NCBI GenBank assembly: GCA_041648665.1
Contig: JBAZOP010000057.1
Coordinates: forward strand, 1 to 18,382
Length of the DNA: 18,382 nt
Source of the DNA: a bacterium
GTDB taxonomy: Bacteria; UBA10199; 2-02-FULL-44-16; JAAZCA01
Direction: 5' to 3'
Shown here: piece by piece, positions 1 through 8,095 of the stretch
How the letters are laid out: each line of letters begins with the position of its first letter
Position numbering within the stretch: the first letter of the stretch is position 1
Made by a program: the position numbers and the translations under genes
Notes under the pieces: model-generated
Told to the model about the DNA's origin: nothing
The model's database searches: none
The model's input: the letters and a program-made list of their open reading frames with translations, nothing else

Positions 1-437
1 GCCTTGGCAAACAGGACGGCGGCTCCACGCCGATAAAGGCGCTGGGCGCGACGGATCAGCACTCGCAGGTCCAGCTCTACATGGAAGGGCCCAGGGACAA
101 GGTCTTCACCTTCCTGGGGGTGGAGAAATTCTCTGCCGACGATTCGGCCACGCGCATCTCGGAGGCCGACGGCGCATACGAGTATTTGAACGGCAAGGAC
201 ATGGGAGAAATCCTGCGCGCCGAGCAGGCGGCGACCACGCGCGCACTGGCGAGCCAGGGCCGGCCGAGCCTCACGGTCGCCTTCCCCGCGGTGGACGCGC
301 GCCACATGGGCGAGTTCTTCATGCTCTACGAGACGGCCACCGCGATCGCGGGCGCGCTCTACGGCGTGAACCCGTTCGACCAGCCCGGTGTCGAGCTCGG
401 GAAAAAGCTGACCAGGGAGATACTTGGAAAAGAATGA
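1..437 (+). CDS. pgi: glucose-6-phosphate isomerase, C-terminal part (partial)
   Basis: Interconverts glucose-6-phosphate and fructose-6-phosphate in cytosolic glycolysis and gluconeogenesis. Only the last ~144 codons are present; the frame is open from base 3 and the start lies outside the window. The segment GATDQHSQVQLYMEGP and the end VNPFDQPGVELGKKL are hallmarks of the family; the latter matches the second phosphoglucose isomerase signature, including its conserved Lys. The internal ATG at 81 is therefore not the start. The 3' end overlaps the following transporter gene by 14 bases, so the two are probably cotranscribed. Identity is very secure. Confidence 0.96.
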   Translation, partial: LGKQDGGSTPIKALGATDQHSQVQLYMEGPRDKVFTFLGVEKFSADDSATRISEADGAYEYLNGKDMGEILRAEQAATTRALASQGRPSLTVAFPAVDARHMGEFFMLYETATAIAGALYGVNPFDQPGVELGKKLTREILGKE

Positions 438-1698
438 CACAAAAAAACCGTTCCTCACCACGGCCTGGGTCGCCTCCACGTACTTCGCCGAGGGCCTCCC
501 GTACATGCTCGTGCGCTTCATGTCCTCTGTCTTCTTCACAGACATGGGGGTGCGCGAGGCACTCCTGGGCTTCCTCAACTTCCTGGGGATACCCTGGAAC
601 CTCAAGTTTCTCTGGGCGCCCTTCCTGGACATATTCGGCACCAAGCGCAGCTGGATGCTCAACATCCAGCTCATCATCACCGCGCTCACCTTCGCGATCT
701 CGGCGGTCGCCGGCTTCTACTCCAAGGGCGGACCCACTTCCGCGCTCTCCGTCATAGCCTTCATCTTCGTGGGGCTGGCGTTCGTCTCCGCGACAAACGA
801 CGTCGCGATCGACGCATACTACCTCGAAGGGCTGACCGAGAAGCGCGACCAGGCGGCGTACTCGGGTCTGCGCGTAATGGCCTACAGGATCGCGGTCATC
901 TACGCGCGCAGCGTGCTGGTCGCCGTCGCGGGCATCGCGAACTGGGTCTGGGGCTTCGGCGCGGGCGCGGCGACCATGCTAGCCCTGTTCATCCTCCACA
1001 ATGCGATCCTGCCCCGCTTCGAGGTCGAGCGCGCTAAGAAGCGCATACGGGTAAAAGAGGTCGCCCGCCAATTCATAGATTCGTTCTCATCGTACCTGAA
1101 ACAGGATCGCATCCTCGTGGTCCTCATCTTCGTGGCGAGCTACAAGCTCGGCGACGAGATCCTCTTCTCCATGAACACGCCCTTTCTCATGCGCGAGCTC
1201 GGCGTCACCAAGACGCAGCTCTCGCTCATCGCCGGCGTCATAGGCTCGGTCACCGCGATCGCCGGCGCGATGCTCGGCGCGTGGTGGATCAAGAGGGTGG
1301 GGCTCCGCAGGGCCATCTGGCCGATCACGCTGCTCATGAACGTGAACATCTGGGCGTACGTCCTGCTCGCATGGGTCAAGCCGTCCGCGGCGGACCCCTT
1401 GGGACTCGCCTTCATCGCGGCCGTCCACGGCTACGAGAACATCGCGGCAGGACTGGGCACCGCCGCACTCATGGTCTACCTCATGAGGCTCTGCAGCCAG
1501 CAGTACAAGGCGGCGCACTTCGCGATCGGGACCGCCATAATGAGCATCGGGGCGACGTTCATAGGCGGGTTCAGCGGGATAATAGTGGAGAAGGTGGGCT
1601 ACACGAACCTCTTCATACTGGGTTTTATCGCCGCCATCCCATCCATCCTTCTGCTCTTCAAGATCCCGCTCCACGAGGAGGACGAGAAAGCCAAATAA
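424..1698 (+). CDS. AmpG-like MFS transporter
   Basis: A 424-residue polytopic inner-membrane protein of the major facilitator superfamily. The N-terminus (YFAEGLPYMLV, then GIPWNLKFLWAPFLD) follows the pattern of the AmpG/PAT branch, whose known members import muropeptides or acetyl-CoA; here the substrate is unknown. About 12 hydrophobic segments are visible, with charged loops such as GTKRSW after segment 2. The start is a TTG at 424, since the nearby ATG at 434 is in another frame; an AGGGAGA ribosome site lies at 414-420. It overlaps pgi by 14 bases, suggesting translational coupling. A strong terminator begins at the stop codon. Family confident, substrate not. Confidence 0.85.
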   Translation: MEKNDTKKPFLTTAWVASTYFAEGLPYMLVRFMSSVFFTDMGVREALLGFLNFLGIPWNLKFLWAPFLDIFGTKRSWMLNIQLIITALTFAISAVAGFYSKGGPTSALSVIAFIFVGLAFVSATNDVAIDAYYLEGLTEKRDQAAYSGLRVMAYRIAVIYARSVLVAVAGIANWVWGFGAGAATMLALFILHNAILPRFEVERAKKRIRVKEVARQFIDSFSSYLKQDRILVVLIFVASYKLGDEILFSMNTPFLMRELGVTKTQLSLIAGVIGSVTAIAGAMLGAWWIKRVGLRRAIWPITLLMNVNIWAYVLLAWVKPSAADPLGLAFIAAVHGYENIAAGLGTAALMVYLMRLCSQQYKAAHFAIGTAIMSIGATFIGGFSGIIVEKVGYTNLFILGFIAAIPSILLLFKIPLHEEDEKAK

Positions 1699-1725
1699 AA
1701 AGGGCCCCCGAGGGGGCCCTTTTAT
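1698..1725 (+). terminator. rho-independent terminator, probably bidirectional
   Basis: An 11-bp perfect stem (1698-1708 with 1713-1723; arms AAAAGGGCCCC and GGGGCCCTTTT) with a CGAG loop starts on the last base of the transporter stop codon. It is followed by a T-rich run on the plus strand. On the minus strand the same hairpin is followed by TTTTTATTT, so it can also stop transcription from the convergent gene ending at 1749. Confidence 0.9.
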
Positions 1726-1748
1726 TGTTGATCACGCCGATACCTGAG

Positions 1749-2087
1749 TCATTCGCCCTTTTTCTTCTCCTGCATCTGCTCCATCATCTTCATCATGGGG
1801 CAGTTCTTCATCATCTCCTTCATCTGCTCTGGATTCATCCCCTTGCCGCCCATCATCTCCATCGGGCCCATGCCGCGATCCCAACCGCGATGGCCGATCT
1901 TCGCGATCTTCCAGTAGCCGCCGCAGATGATGAGCAGGATCGAGATGATGACCACCGCATGGCCCACTATCTTGTAGAAGAGCTTGCAGCAGACCTCCTC
2001 CTTGCAGACCTTCATGAGGAGAAACGAACCCGCGACCAGCGACAGCATAGAAACAGCGATCAACATCCCCGCTTCACCGTGCATCAT
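1749..2087 (-). CDS. small two-TM protein with Met-rich tail
   Basis: Unrecognised 112-residue membrane protein. Two hydrophobic helices (about residues 7-25 and 39-58) flank a short loop with a C-x4-CC cluster (C28, C33, C34). The tail (residues 73-106) holds 13 methionines, plus C96. Met-, Cys- and His-rich tails often bind copper or silver, so a metal-handling role is possible, but this is inference. Two ATGs in tandem (2087 and 2084) follow a GGGGG ribosome site at 2092-2096. A good sigma70-like promoter lies just upstream. The gene converges on the transporter and shares its terminator. Confidence 0.72.
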   Translation of the reverse strand: MMHGEAGMLIAVSMLSLVAGSFLLMKVCKEEVCCKLFYKIVGHAVVIISILLIICGGYWKIAKIGHRGWDRGMGPMEMMGGKGMNPEQMKEMMKNCPMMKMMEQMQEKKKGE

Positions 2088-2118
2088 ATGGCCCCCTTTT
2101 TTGATTGTTCAGGGCCGG

Positions 2119-2147
2119 ATTATCGCCCATGGGAAAAATCTCGTCAA
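2119..2147 (-). promoter_or_regulatory. sigma70-like promoter of the Met-rich membrane protein
   Basis: On the minus strand there is a -35 TTGACG (2142-2147), a spacer of exactly 17 bases and a -10 GATAAT (2119-2124), about 31 bases before the start codon. The -35 box overlaps the TGA stop of the upstream TPR-like gene (2144-2146). The spacer contains the palindrome CCCATGGG (2126-2133). This suggests the small gene can be expressed independently of its upstream neighbour. Confidence 0.6.
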
Positions 2148-3808
2148 TGCCCTTGCCCTTGTTTCTTCAAGCTCACCACGTTACTCGCCTCCTCCGCCTG
2201 TTTGCCGAGATCTACCACCGCCCCCAGATATTCCTTTATCCGTCTGTCCTTTGGGGCGATCCGCCTGGCCTTGTCGAGCTCGGCTATGGAGTCCTTGAAC
2301 TGCCCCAGGGTCGCAAGCAGCGCCCCCATCCTCGCATGCAGCACCGCTATCTCCTCCCCGCTCTCGTCCGCCATCTTTATGGCCTCTCTCATGCAATACA
2401 TAGCGCTGCGAAGGTATCCCAACGCCGCCTCATCGTTTCCGATCTGAAGATGGTAGTCGGCGAGGAAGTGATAGACGTGCCCCATCTCACCCTTGAGCCA
2501 GGCGTCGTCTCCATTGACCATTGCCGCCCACTTGAGGTCCGAGAGCGCGCCCCTGAAATCCGCAAACTCCAGCCTGGCCTTGGCCCTCTGCAACCTCGCT
2601 TCAATATCATCGTCTTTCTCTATCCTCGAGTCCAGCGGCCCGAGCTCCTCGCGTATCCGCGCAGTCACGATCCTGGCCAGGCCCTCGAGCTCCTCAAGCA
2701 ATTGAGCCGTATCTTTCGAGACCTTCGCCCTTCCGTACGCCCCTATCGCCATCCTGATCGAGTCCGCGATGCGCTCCCACGATTTGGCATCCCCCTTGAA
2801 GTTCGTAATGTGGTCCATCGTGATCCTGAGATAGTCCTCCGCCGCCTCCTCGTGCCGGCCGGCCGCGTTGTGCACGCCGGCAGAGAGCATGAGCAGCTGC
2901 CTGCGCTGATCGATCGCCTCATCCCCTGCCATGTGGCTCGTGAGCAGGCCTCGGTACAGGGCCACCGCAAGCCCGGCGCCATCCTTTGCGGCGAGACTCT
3001 TCGCAGCCTTGAGCCAATAGTTCATAGCTCTCCGGGCCGTATTTTGCGGGGTTTCAAACGCATCCGCCGCATTCGCCTCGATGAGGGCGGCCACCTCGGA
3101 GACGAGCGCCGCCGCCACGTGCATCCCGCCTTCCACGTAGTAATTGGCGGAGCAGACGAACGAGGAGAGGACCTCCTTGGCGTCGAACTCATCGCCGACC
3201 ATAAAGAGGATGCCCGAGATGAACGAGAGACGGGCCGCCTCGCGGCATCGATCCCTGTCCGCCGGATTCCAGGCGAGAGTGGCGGCAAAAGCGGAGTCCA
3301 GAGCCGTTTCCGTGAAGAAGCCGCCGCCCAGGCGTATCGGTTTGATTTTATGACTCAGGGGCGCGGGGTTTATGATCTCCCTCATCTTGCTGCCCTCGAG
3401 CATCTGCGCGCGCCTCATCATCGCATCGAAATCCGCCTTGTTGTGCACTGAAGCGGATTCGCGCCTGAGCACGTCGGCGATACTGCGGGTGCTCATGAAG
3501 AAGATCGACTCTATTTCATTCGCCTCAGCCACGAATCCCGCGTCGCTCAACGGGTCGCCGCCTGCCTGCTCATATAAGGCGAGGGCTTTGGATGAGGTGT
3601 CCTTGACATCCACGAGCGGCCTGAAAGAACCGTGCGAGGATTCATAGGATATGACGCCCCCTGCGCCGAGTGCACCCGGCATCAGGACCTCGCGGTTACA
3701 GAGCACCCTCGTATTTTCGAACACAGCCCCCATCTGGTTTACGAAGGTGGCGAGCGCCGGCCTGGCCAGGAGCGGACCTATGCTTAAGCCCCGCGATGTC
3801 ATCGGCAT
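2144..3808 (-). CDS. TPR-like repeat protein, function unknown
   Basis: A 554-residue, mostly alpha-helical protein with no signal peptide or membrane segment. The C-terminal ~130 residues contain helix pairs of tetratricopeptide type (e.g. AVLHARMGALLATLGQFKDSI, then AELDKARRIAP). The middle section (LSAGVHNAAGRHEEAAEDYL) also has a TPR pattern, so it is probably a protein-interaction scaffold. The N-terminal ~200 residues, rich in Gly and Ala at first, match nothing I recognise. The ATG at 3808 has a GGGAA ribosome site at normal spacing. It is divergent from the gene at 3957. A long opposite-strand frame (2105-3451) is a shadow. Confidence 0.8.
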   Translation of the reverse strand: MPMTSRGLSIGPLLARPALATFVNQMGAVFENTRVLCNREVLMPGALGAGGVISYESSHGSFRPLVDVKDTSSKALALYEQAGGDPLSDAGFVAEANEIESIFFMSTRSIADVLRRESASVHNKADFDAMMRRAQMLEGSKMREIINPAPLSHKIKPIRLGGGFFTETALDSAFAATLAWNPADRDRCREAARLSFISGILFMVGDEFDAKEVLSSFVCSANYYVEGGMHVAAALVSEVAALIEANAADAFETPQNTARRAMNYWLKAAKSLAAKDGAGLAVALYRGLLTSHMAGDEAIDQRRQLLMLSAGVHNAAGRHEEAAEDYLRITMDHITNFKGDAKSWERIADSIRMAIGAYGRAKVSKDTAQLLEELEGLARIVTARIREELGPLDSRIEKDDDIEARLQRAKARLEFADFRGALSDLKWAAMVNGDDAWLKGEMGHVYHFLADYHLQIGNDEAALGYLRSAMYCMREAIKMADESGEEIAVLHARMGALLATLGQFKDSIAELDKARRIAPKDRRIKEYLGAVVDLGKQAEEASNVVSLKKQGQGH

Positions 3809-3956
3809 GAAATTCCCTTTCTCAACGCCGCTATAGCGTCAGCCGATTATCGTCAACCGGGCTGATTTGTTGCTAAAAAAAACAGCCCCCTCATACCAAC
3901 CCTGTCGGGCGCTATCAAGGCTTGAAAAAAACGGCCAGGACTGCAATAAGGCCCAT

Positions 3957-4679
3957 ATGACGCCTCTGGCTGCACATCCTCCTTTGCCGGTTCAGAGCGC
4001 GCCCTTTCACCTGCTCACGCCGCCCAAGGTTGAGCCCGCGGCCATGCAGCAGGAGATAACCAAAGCTTGCTCCCAGGCACAGATGGTTGGCCTGAATATG
4101 GTCCCAGAGCTTCTGCCGCTCGTGCAGCAATTGGGGAGGCTCAGCAGCGAATGGAACGCCCCTTATTTCGACAGCATCCTCTATGAGCATATCAGACACT
4201 ACAAGGACCCCGCCAAGGTGAAAGAGCGCCTTTCCGCTGAGATCGATTTCTTCCATGCGCTCTACAGGCCGGCCAAGAGGTTCAGGATATATCCGGTGGA
4301 TGAACATTGGTTCGACGACCACTCGGTCTTTCCCACCATCATATTCGCGTCAGGAGGAAGGGTCTTCGGGTGCGCCGATTTCGTGAGTCTGCCCGAGGCG
4401 ATGGTCCTCGAATATATACAGGGCGCGAGTTTCTCCACGTCGAGCGAGCAGAGGGCGATGATCGGCAGACCCTGGTTCGAGGCCTTCATGGAGCGCGCGA
4501 TAGAATCACATTCGCGCCTCCATAACTTAGGGATCCGCATGATGCTCAGGATCGAGGAGGGCCATTATCTCCCCAGGATGGTGAGGGACCGCTATTTCGA
4601 ACGGCTCCCCGCATCGGGCCGCCTGCACGCGCTGGCCACGAACAGGGAGAGGGTAAGAAGATCTCTGGATGGCCTATAA
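3957..4679 (+). CDS. hypothetical protein, first gene of a two-gene unit
   Basis: Unrecognised protein of 240 residues. The first ~25 residues are Pro/Ala-rich and probably disordered; the rest looks like a compact soluble domain with segments such as FRIYPVDEHWFDDHSVFP and TIIFASGGRVFGCADFVSLP. No signal peptide or membrane helix. I chose the ATG at 3957 because AAGG lies 5 bases upstream (3948-3951). The frame is open back to a TTG at 3867, which has no good ribosome site. Its stop overlaps the next gene's first possible ATG (4669) by 11 bases, pointing to coupled expression and a shared function. Confidence 0.7.
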   Translation: MTPLAAHPPLPVQSAPFHLLTPPKVEPAAMQQEITKACSQAQMVGLNMVPELLPLVQQLGRLSSEWNAPYFDSILYEHIRHYKDPAKVKERLSAEIDFFHALYRPAKRFRIYPVDEHWFDDHSVFPTIIFASGGRVFGCADFVSLPEAMVLEYIQGASFSTSSEQRAMIGRPWFEAFMERAIESHSRLHNLGIRMMLRIEEGHYLPRMVRDRYFERLPASGRLHALATNRERVRRSLDGL

Positions 4680-5334
4680 AGATTTTACGCAACTTTCGCG
4701 GCGCACAGCCGAAGAGCCCTCGATGCCGACCGTGACCAATCACCTCGTGCCGTACTGCCCTGTGCTGCCCAATTTGGGCAGCGCGCTGTTCCCGGTTTCG
4801 CAAAGGGAGCTTGCGCCCATGGCGATGGAACTCCTACGGGACAACCCGGCCATCGTCGTATCCGGCCAATACCAACGGGACTGGGAGCTCAACAGGCAGA
4901 TAGGCAAGACCACGACCGTCAAGAATCGTCTCGTCAGCGCACTCATAAAGCAAGAGCGCACCGTCTCCTACTTCAACGTACAAAGAGCCGTGCTGAGTTT
5001 AGATCACACGGGTTCATTCGTATCCAATTTAGCTCCTCTGGCGAGTAAAGCGCGCACCCTGCGCGATGCGGATGTCTATGTGCTGGACGAGGTCCAGCAT
5101 GCCATCCCGTTCAGGGACACATTGAAGGAGCGAAGGATGTGCCGGGAGCCTTATGCAGAGGCGATGATGGCGCTGTGGGACAAGGCTGCGAAGGGACTGG
5201 AGCGCGGCGGAAGACTGGTCCTCATATCCTGTTTTCACCCCCGCGACCCGTTCTTCTGGAACAGCATGTACAACAGCGCCATGGCGCTCTTCTTCAGCTC
5301 CCCCGTGCTGGAGCTGAAGTCGTCAAAAAGGTAG
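4669..5334 (+). CDS. P-loop ATPase-like protein with expanded Walker A region
   Basis: A 221-residue protein that looks like a compact P-loop NTPase. A beta strand AIVVSG (61-66) leads to GKTTTVKNRL (79-88). Then come DVYVLDEVQ (135-143), a clear Walker B with D140 and E141, and RLVLISCFHP (182-191), in the place of a sensor-1 strand. The order fits AAA-type ATPases. The oddity is the loop: 12 residues separate G66 from G79 where a normal P-loop has four, so nucleotide binding is uncertain. The start may be ATG 4669 (overlapping the upstream gene) or 4723; neither has a strong ribosome site. Confidence 0.62.
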   Translation: MAYKDFTQLSRRTAEEPSMPTVTNHLVPYCPVLPNLGSALFPVSQRELAPMAMELLRDNPAIVVSGQYQRDWELNRQIGKTTTVKNRLVSALIKQERTVSYFNVQRAVLSLDHTGSFVSNLAPLASKARTLRDADVYVLDEVQHAIPFRDTLKERRMCREPYAEAMMALWDKAAKGLERGGRLVLISCFHPRDPFFWNSMYNSAMALFFSSPVLELKSSKR

Positions 5335-5345
5335 CCCTTATATTC

Positions 5346-5374
5346 TTGACATTATAGTCACAGCGGAGTTGATT
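5346..5374 (+). promoter_or_regulatory. possible promoter of the Calx-beta protein gene
   Basis: A consensus -35 TTGACA stands at 5346-5351, just after the preceding gene. At 17 bases spacing the -10 would be TTGATT (5369-5374), which is poor. The -35 is convincing by itself; the whole promoter is tentative. Confidence 0.3.
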
Positions 5375-5422
5375 GCGGCGCTCGATAACTACAACCAGGA
5401 ATACCCAACAAGGAGGTTTTCT

Positions 5423-6571
5423 ATGTTCGGTCTTAAGAAATGGTTTTTGGGAGGCATGCTGATCGCAGCAATAACATCCCTTCCGTTGTTCGCAGCACAT
5501 GCAATGAACAAGGTTTATTTCAGTTCTGAGACATTCGAGCAGAACGAAGACGGCGGTACTGCCACGATCATAATTGTGCGCGTCCCCGAGGGTACACTCA
5601 CAGAAAAGGCAGAAAGTCTCGCAAAAAAAGTAACCGTTGAGTTTGCGACAAGCGACGGCACAGCCACTGCAGGCAGCGATTATACTGAATATACAACAAC
5701 AGTGGTCTTCGAAGCTTGGATCCCTATTCAAATCGTAACGATTCCGATCATTAATGACAATGATTATGAAGAAGATGAGATAGTCAATTTGGCTCTGTCA
5801 AATCCGACGGAAGAAGACTTAGAAAATCCCGATGTACTGGGAAGCCCCTCAACCGCAAAGCTGACCATTATCGAAGATGAAACCAAAGCCACTTGCGGCA
5901 ATTCGGTTGTCGAACTTACAGAACAATGCGATTTTGGCCCCTCGGTCGAAGGCGATTGCTGCACCGACGACGACTGCCAATTTGAAGCTGCCGGCTTTTC
6001 CTGCGACGATCAGAGCACCTGTTCCCCAACCGATCAATGCGATGACGCGGGCCTGTGCACGGGCAGCGGTTCCACATGCGGCGACGGCAATCTTGATGAT
6101 GCATCTTGCGGGGAAGGATGTGATGACGGAAATATGGACAACGGTGACGGATGCAACTCTACTTGCCAAATCGAATTCTGCGGCGACCAGATAATCAACA
6201 ATACGAATGAACAGTGCGACGACGGAAACACGAAGGACAACGACGGCTGCAGCCCAACGTGCAAAATCGAGATCTGCGGCGACGGCGTGGTCAACAACAA
6301 CGGCGACGAGCTGTGCGATGACGCCAACGCGGCGGGCGGCGATGGGTGCAGCGCAACGTGCCAGGTCGAATTCTGCGGCGACGGCTCGGTGAACAACAAC
6401 GGCACTGAGCAGTGCGACGACGGGAACCTGACCGATGAAGACGGATGCGACAAGAACTGCGTCCAGGAAGCAGCCGCCGAAGAGGCCCCGGTCGAAGAGA
6501 TCCCGGCCGGAGACATCACACCCGATGAGTCTTCCCCAGCCGGAGGCGGTTGCAGCCTGATTCGCAGATAG
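5423..6571 (+). CDS. secreted Calx-beta and Cys-rich repeat protein
   Basis: A 382-residue exported protein. Residues 1-27 form a signal peptide (KK, hydrophobic core, AHA cleavage site). Residues ~30-150 form a Calx-beta domain (VEFATSDGTATAGSDYT, then VTIPIINDNDYEEDEIVNL), a calcium-binding adhesion fold. Residues ~155-350 are Cys-rich, with about four units of the type CGDG-x-NNG-x-EQCDDGN-x-DGDGCS-x-TC, known as myxococcal disulfide repeats (DUF4215-like). The end is an acidic, Pro-rich linker and GGGCSLIRR. An AGGAGG site (5411-5416) fixes the ATG at 5423. Likely surface-exposed and disulfide-stabilised. The 5' half uses more A/T than neighbouring genes. Confidence 0.88.
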   Translation: MFGLKKWFLGGMLIAAITSLPLFAAHAMNKVYFSSETFEQNEDGGTATIIIVRVPEGTLTEKAESLAKKVTVEFATSDGTATAGSDYTEYTTTVVFEAWIPIQIVTIPIINDNDYEEDEIVNLALSNPTEEDLENPDVLGSPSTAKLTIIEDETKATCGNSVVELTEQCDFGPSVEGDCCTDDDCQFEAAGFSCDDQSTCSPTDQCDDAGLCTGSGSTCGDGNLDDASCGEGCDDGNMDNGDGCNSTCQIEFCGDQIINNTNEQCDDGNTKDNDGCSPTCKIEICGDGVVNNNGDELCDDANAAGGDGCSATCQVEFCGDGSVNNNGTEQCDDGNLTDEDGCDKNCVQEAAAEEAPVEEIPAGDITPDESSPAGGGCSLIRR

Positions 6572-6592
6572 GTCGTTTTATTTACCGGTATG

Positions 6593-6625
6593 AAAGGGAG
6601 GCGGATCAATTCCGCCTCCTTTTTT
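6593..6625 (+). terminator. rho-independent terminator
   Basis: A perfect 9-bp stem (6597-6605 with 6611-6619; arms GGAGGCGGA and TCCGCCTCC) with a 5-base loop, extended by A-T pairs and followed by TTTTTT. It ends the Calx-beta gene 25 bases after its stop. The opposite strand has only a short T run, so it may be weaker for the convergent DUF486 gene ending at 6632. Confidence 0.88.
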
Positions 6626-6631
6626 ATGTCC

Positions 6632-6997
6632 CTAATTCAATTCCATGATCGGCGTGGCGCCGACGCCGCGGAACATGAAATAGGAAGCGCCGATGAGGCA
6701 GAGGCAGGCCCACAGGTAATCGAGCTTGAGCGGCTCCTTCATGTAGAAGATGCAGAAGAGCCCGAACACCCCCATAGTGATGACCTCCTGGATCACCTTG
6801 AGCTGACCGAGCGAGTAAAACTGATACCCGATCCTGTTGGCCGGGACCTGAAGGCAATACTCGAAGAAGGCCACGCCCCAGCTGACCAGAATCGCCAGCA
6901 TGAGCGCCCTTCCCCTCATGTCCTTGAGATGCCCGTACCAGGCATAGGTCATGAAGACATTGGATAACACCAGCATAAGGACCGGCATCGCACGCAT
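6632..6997 (-). CDS. DUF486 (DMT-like) membrane protein
   Basis: A 121-residue integral membrane protein with four hydrophobic helices, the usual size of the family. The motifs SNVFMTYAWYGHL, SWGVAFFEYCLQVPANRIGY and LKVIQEVITMGVF are typical of DUF486, a half-size relative of drug/metabolite transporters; its physiological role is not established. The ATG at 6997 follows an AGAGGAGA ribosome site (7003-7010) at good spacing. It is convergent with the Calx-beta gene and divergent from the gene at 7160. Confidence 0.9.
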   Translation of the reverse strand: MRAMPVLMLVLSNVFMTYAWYGHLKDMRGRALMLAILVSWGVAFFEYCLQVPANRIGYQFYSLGQLKVIQEVITMGVFGLFCIFYMKEPLKLDYLWACLCLIGASYFMFRGVGATPIMELN

Positions 6998-7063
6998 AGA
7001 GTTCTCCTCTCAAATGCGCGGATGCATAGTCGACGCCTGCAGAAAATTCAAGGTTTTTCAGCA

Positions 7064-7096
7064 GGTTACAAACCGGGGACTGACCCCTCTTGAGTT
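7064..7096. repeat. dispersed GGGGACTGACCCC repeat, copy A
   Basis: A 33-base sequence matching 9243-9275 at 28 of 33 positions. Its core GGGGAC-TGA-CCCC is a small imperfect palindrome. It lies between the divergent genes at 6997 and 7160. The core resembles REP-type palindromes that are multiplied by REP-associated tyrosine transposases; that link is inferred. Confidence 0.75.
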
Positions 7097-7133
7097 CTTT
7101 TCTATTGCAAACAACCAGGCAACTGCATATACG

Positions 7134-7149
7134 CCGTATAATTATACGG
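7134..7149. promoter_or_regulatory. perfect palindrome over a TATAAT box (candidate operator)
   Basis: CCGTATAATTATACGG is a perfect 16-base palindrome. It contains TATAAT (7137-7142) and its last bases overlap the GGAGG ribosome site (7148-7152) of the gene starting at 7160. A homodimeric repressor bound here would block the -10 region, or the hairpin could mask the ribosome site. No good -35 is seen 16-18 bases upstream (TTGCAA at 7105 is too far), so the promoter may depend on an activator or may not exist. Confidence 0.45.
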
Positions 7150-7159
7150 AGGACTGACA

Positions 7160-8077
7160 ATGGATGAGACAATCCGGCAAAGACCCATAGAAGTCGTGGC
7201 AAGGTACAGCATCCCCTATGACCTGGATACGCTCGTGGATGAGGGTTGCGGGGGCACAGACCTGTGGGAAGACGAGTACGGCGAAACCGTCGCCCTCCTC
7301 GTCTCTGACACGGGTTCAGCATACGTCTGCCCTGAGAACATGCCAACCTGGGCACGGTGGGGTTTTTATAATCACAAGTGGAGCCTCTACATGGAGCCTT
7401 CGGGCAAGGCCTGGCGGATGGAGCAGAAGCTGGTGCCTGCCGGTTCCAAAGCTGTGCGCAAATACGAGCACTCCGACGCATCAGAGGAATTTGAGGACAT
7501 CCTCGCCTGTTACGAAAACCACGGCGTTTCGGATTCGACGGTCGAAGATATCAGAGACAGATTCACCTACAATCAAGATAACGAACCCGAACCGCTCTTC
7601 CCCTCGACACTGAGCGGAGCTGAAGTCTACCTCTCCGCGAAAAACTTTGGTGCAGAAAATTGTTATCTCAGTCTCAAGGATGATCTGATCAAGATCGCGA
7701 TAGAAGATCCTGTCTATCTTTACTACTTTATTCCCGCCATGAATTCAGGTCCGCTCGCAGGAGAGATCGCCCAAGTTTGTTATAATTATAGCCCCGACAT
7801 GCTCAACGACTCAATAGGAGAGGCGATAGAGATTGGCGAGGCATGCGGCAGCTGGCCTCACATGTTCGAGCCCGTCGACCAGGACAAGCTTCAAAAAATC
7901 ATATCGGGGCTTCGCGCGGAAATCGAGGATACGAGGGAAAGCGATTCGAAGAGAGATATTTTGGACATCGCGATCCAGAACTTCGAGCGTGCCTACCGCA
8001 CAGCGGCCGAGATCGAGGTGTTCGAGGACGAGTGCTACCCCGAATGTTCAAATCCTGCGCCCGTTAGCGCCCCCTGA
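7160..8077 (+). CDS. acidic hypothetical protein
   Basis: An unrecognised 305-residue soluble protein, strongly acidic (runs such as DASEEFEDI, DESDSK-like patches and EIEVFEDE). It has no signal peptide or membrane helix. There are eight cysteines and many aromatics; the C-terminus (ECYPECSNPAPVSAP) is Pro-rich. The central and C-terminal parts look helical. The ATG at 7160 has a GGAGG ribosome site 7 bases upstream and sits directly behind a perfect palindrome, so it is probably a regulated single gene. It converges on the lyase-like gene with only 18 bases between stops and no visible terminator. Confidence 0.72.
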   Translation: MDETIRQRPIEVVARYSIPYDLDTLVDEGCGGTDLWEDEYGETVALLVSDTGSAYVCPENMPTWARWGFYNHKWSLYMEPSGKAWRMEQKLVPAGSKAVRKYEHSDASEEFEDILACYENHGVSDSTVEDIRDRFTYNQDNEPEPLFPSTLSGAEVYLSAKNFGAENCYLSLKDDLIKIAIEDPVYLYYFIPAMNSGPLAGEIAQVCYNYSPDMLNDSIGEAIEIGEACGSWPHMFEPVDQDKLQKIISGLRAEIEDTRESDSKRDILDIAIQNFERAYRTAAEIEVFEDECYPECSNPAPVSAP

Positions 8078-8095
8078 ATTCCCGCAAAGATATAG

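Noticed and set aside
2105..3451. Long plus-strand open frame (448 codons)
   Set aside because: It lies antisense to the TPR-like gene, is rich in Arg/His/Pro as expected for a shadow in GC-rich DNA, and has no domain.
3830..3856. TTGACG and TATAGC on the minus strand before the TPR-like gene
   Set aside because: The spacer is only 15 bases, too short for a confident promoter.
3859..3888. GGGCTG...CAGCCC inverted repeat before the gene at 3957
   Set aside because: The stem is 6 bp with an 18-base loop and no T run; likely chance.
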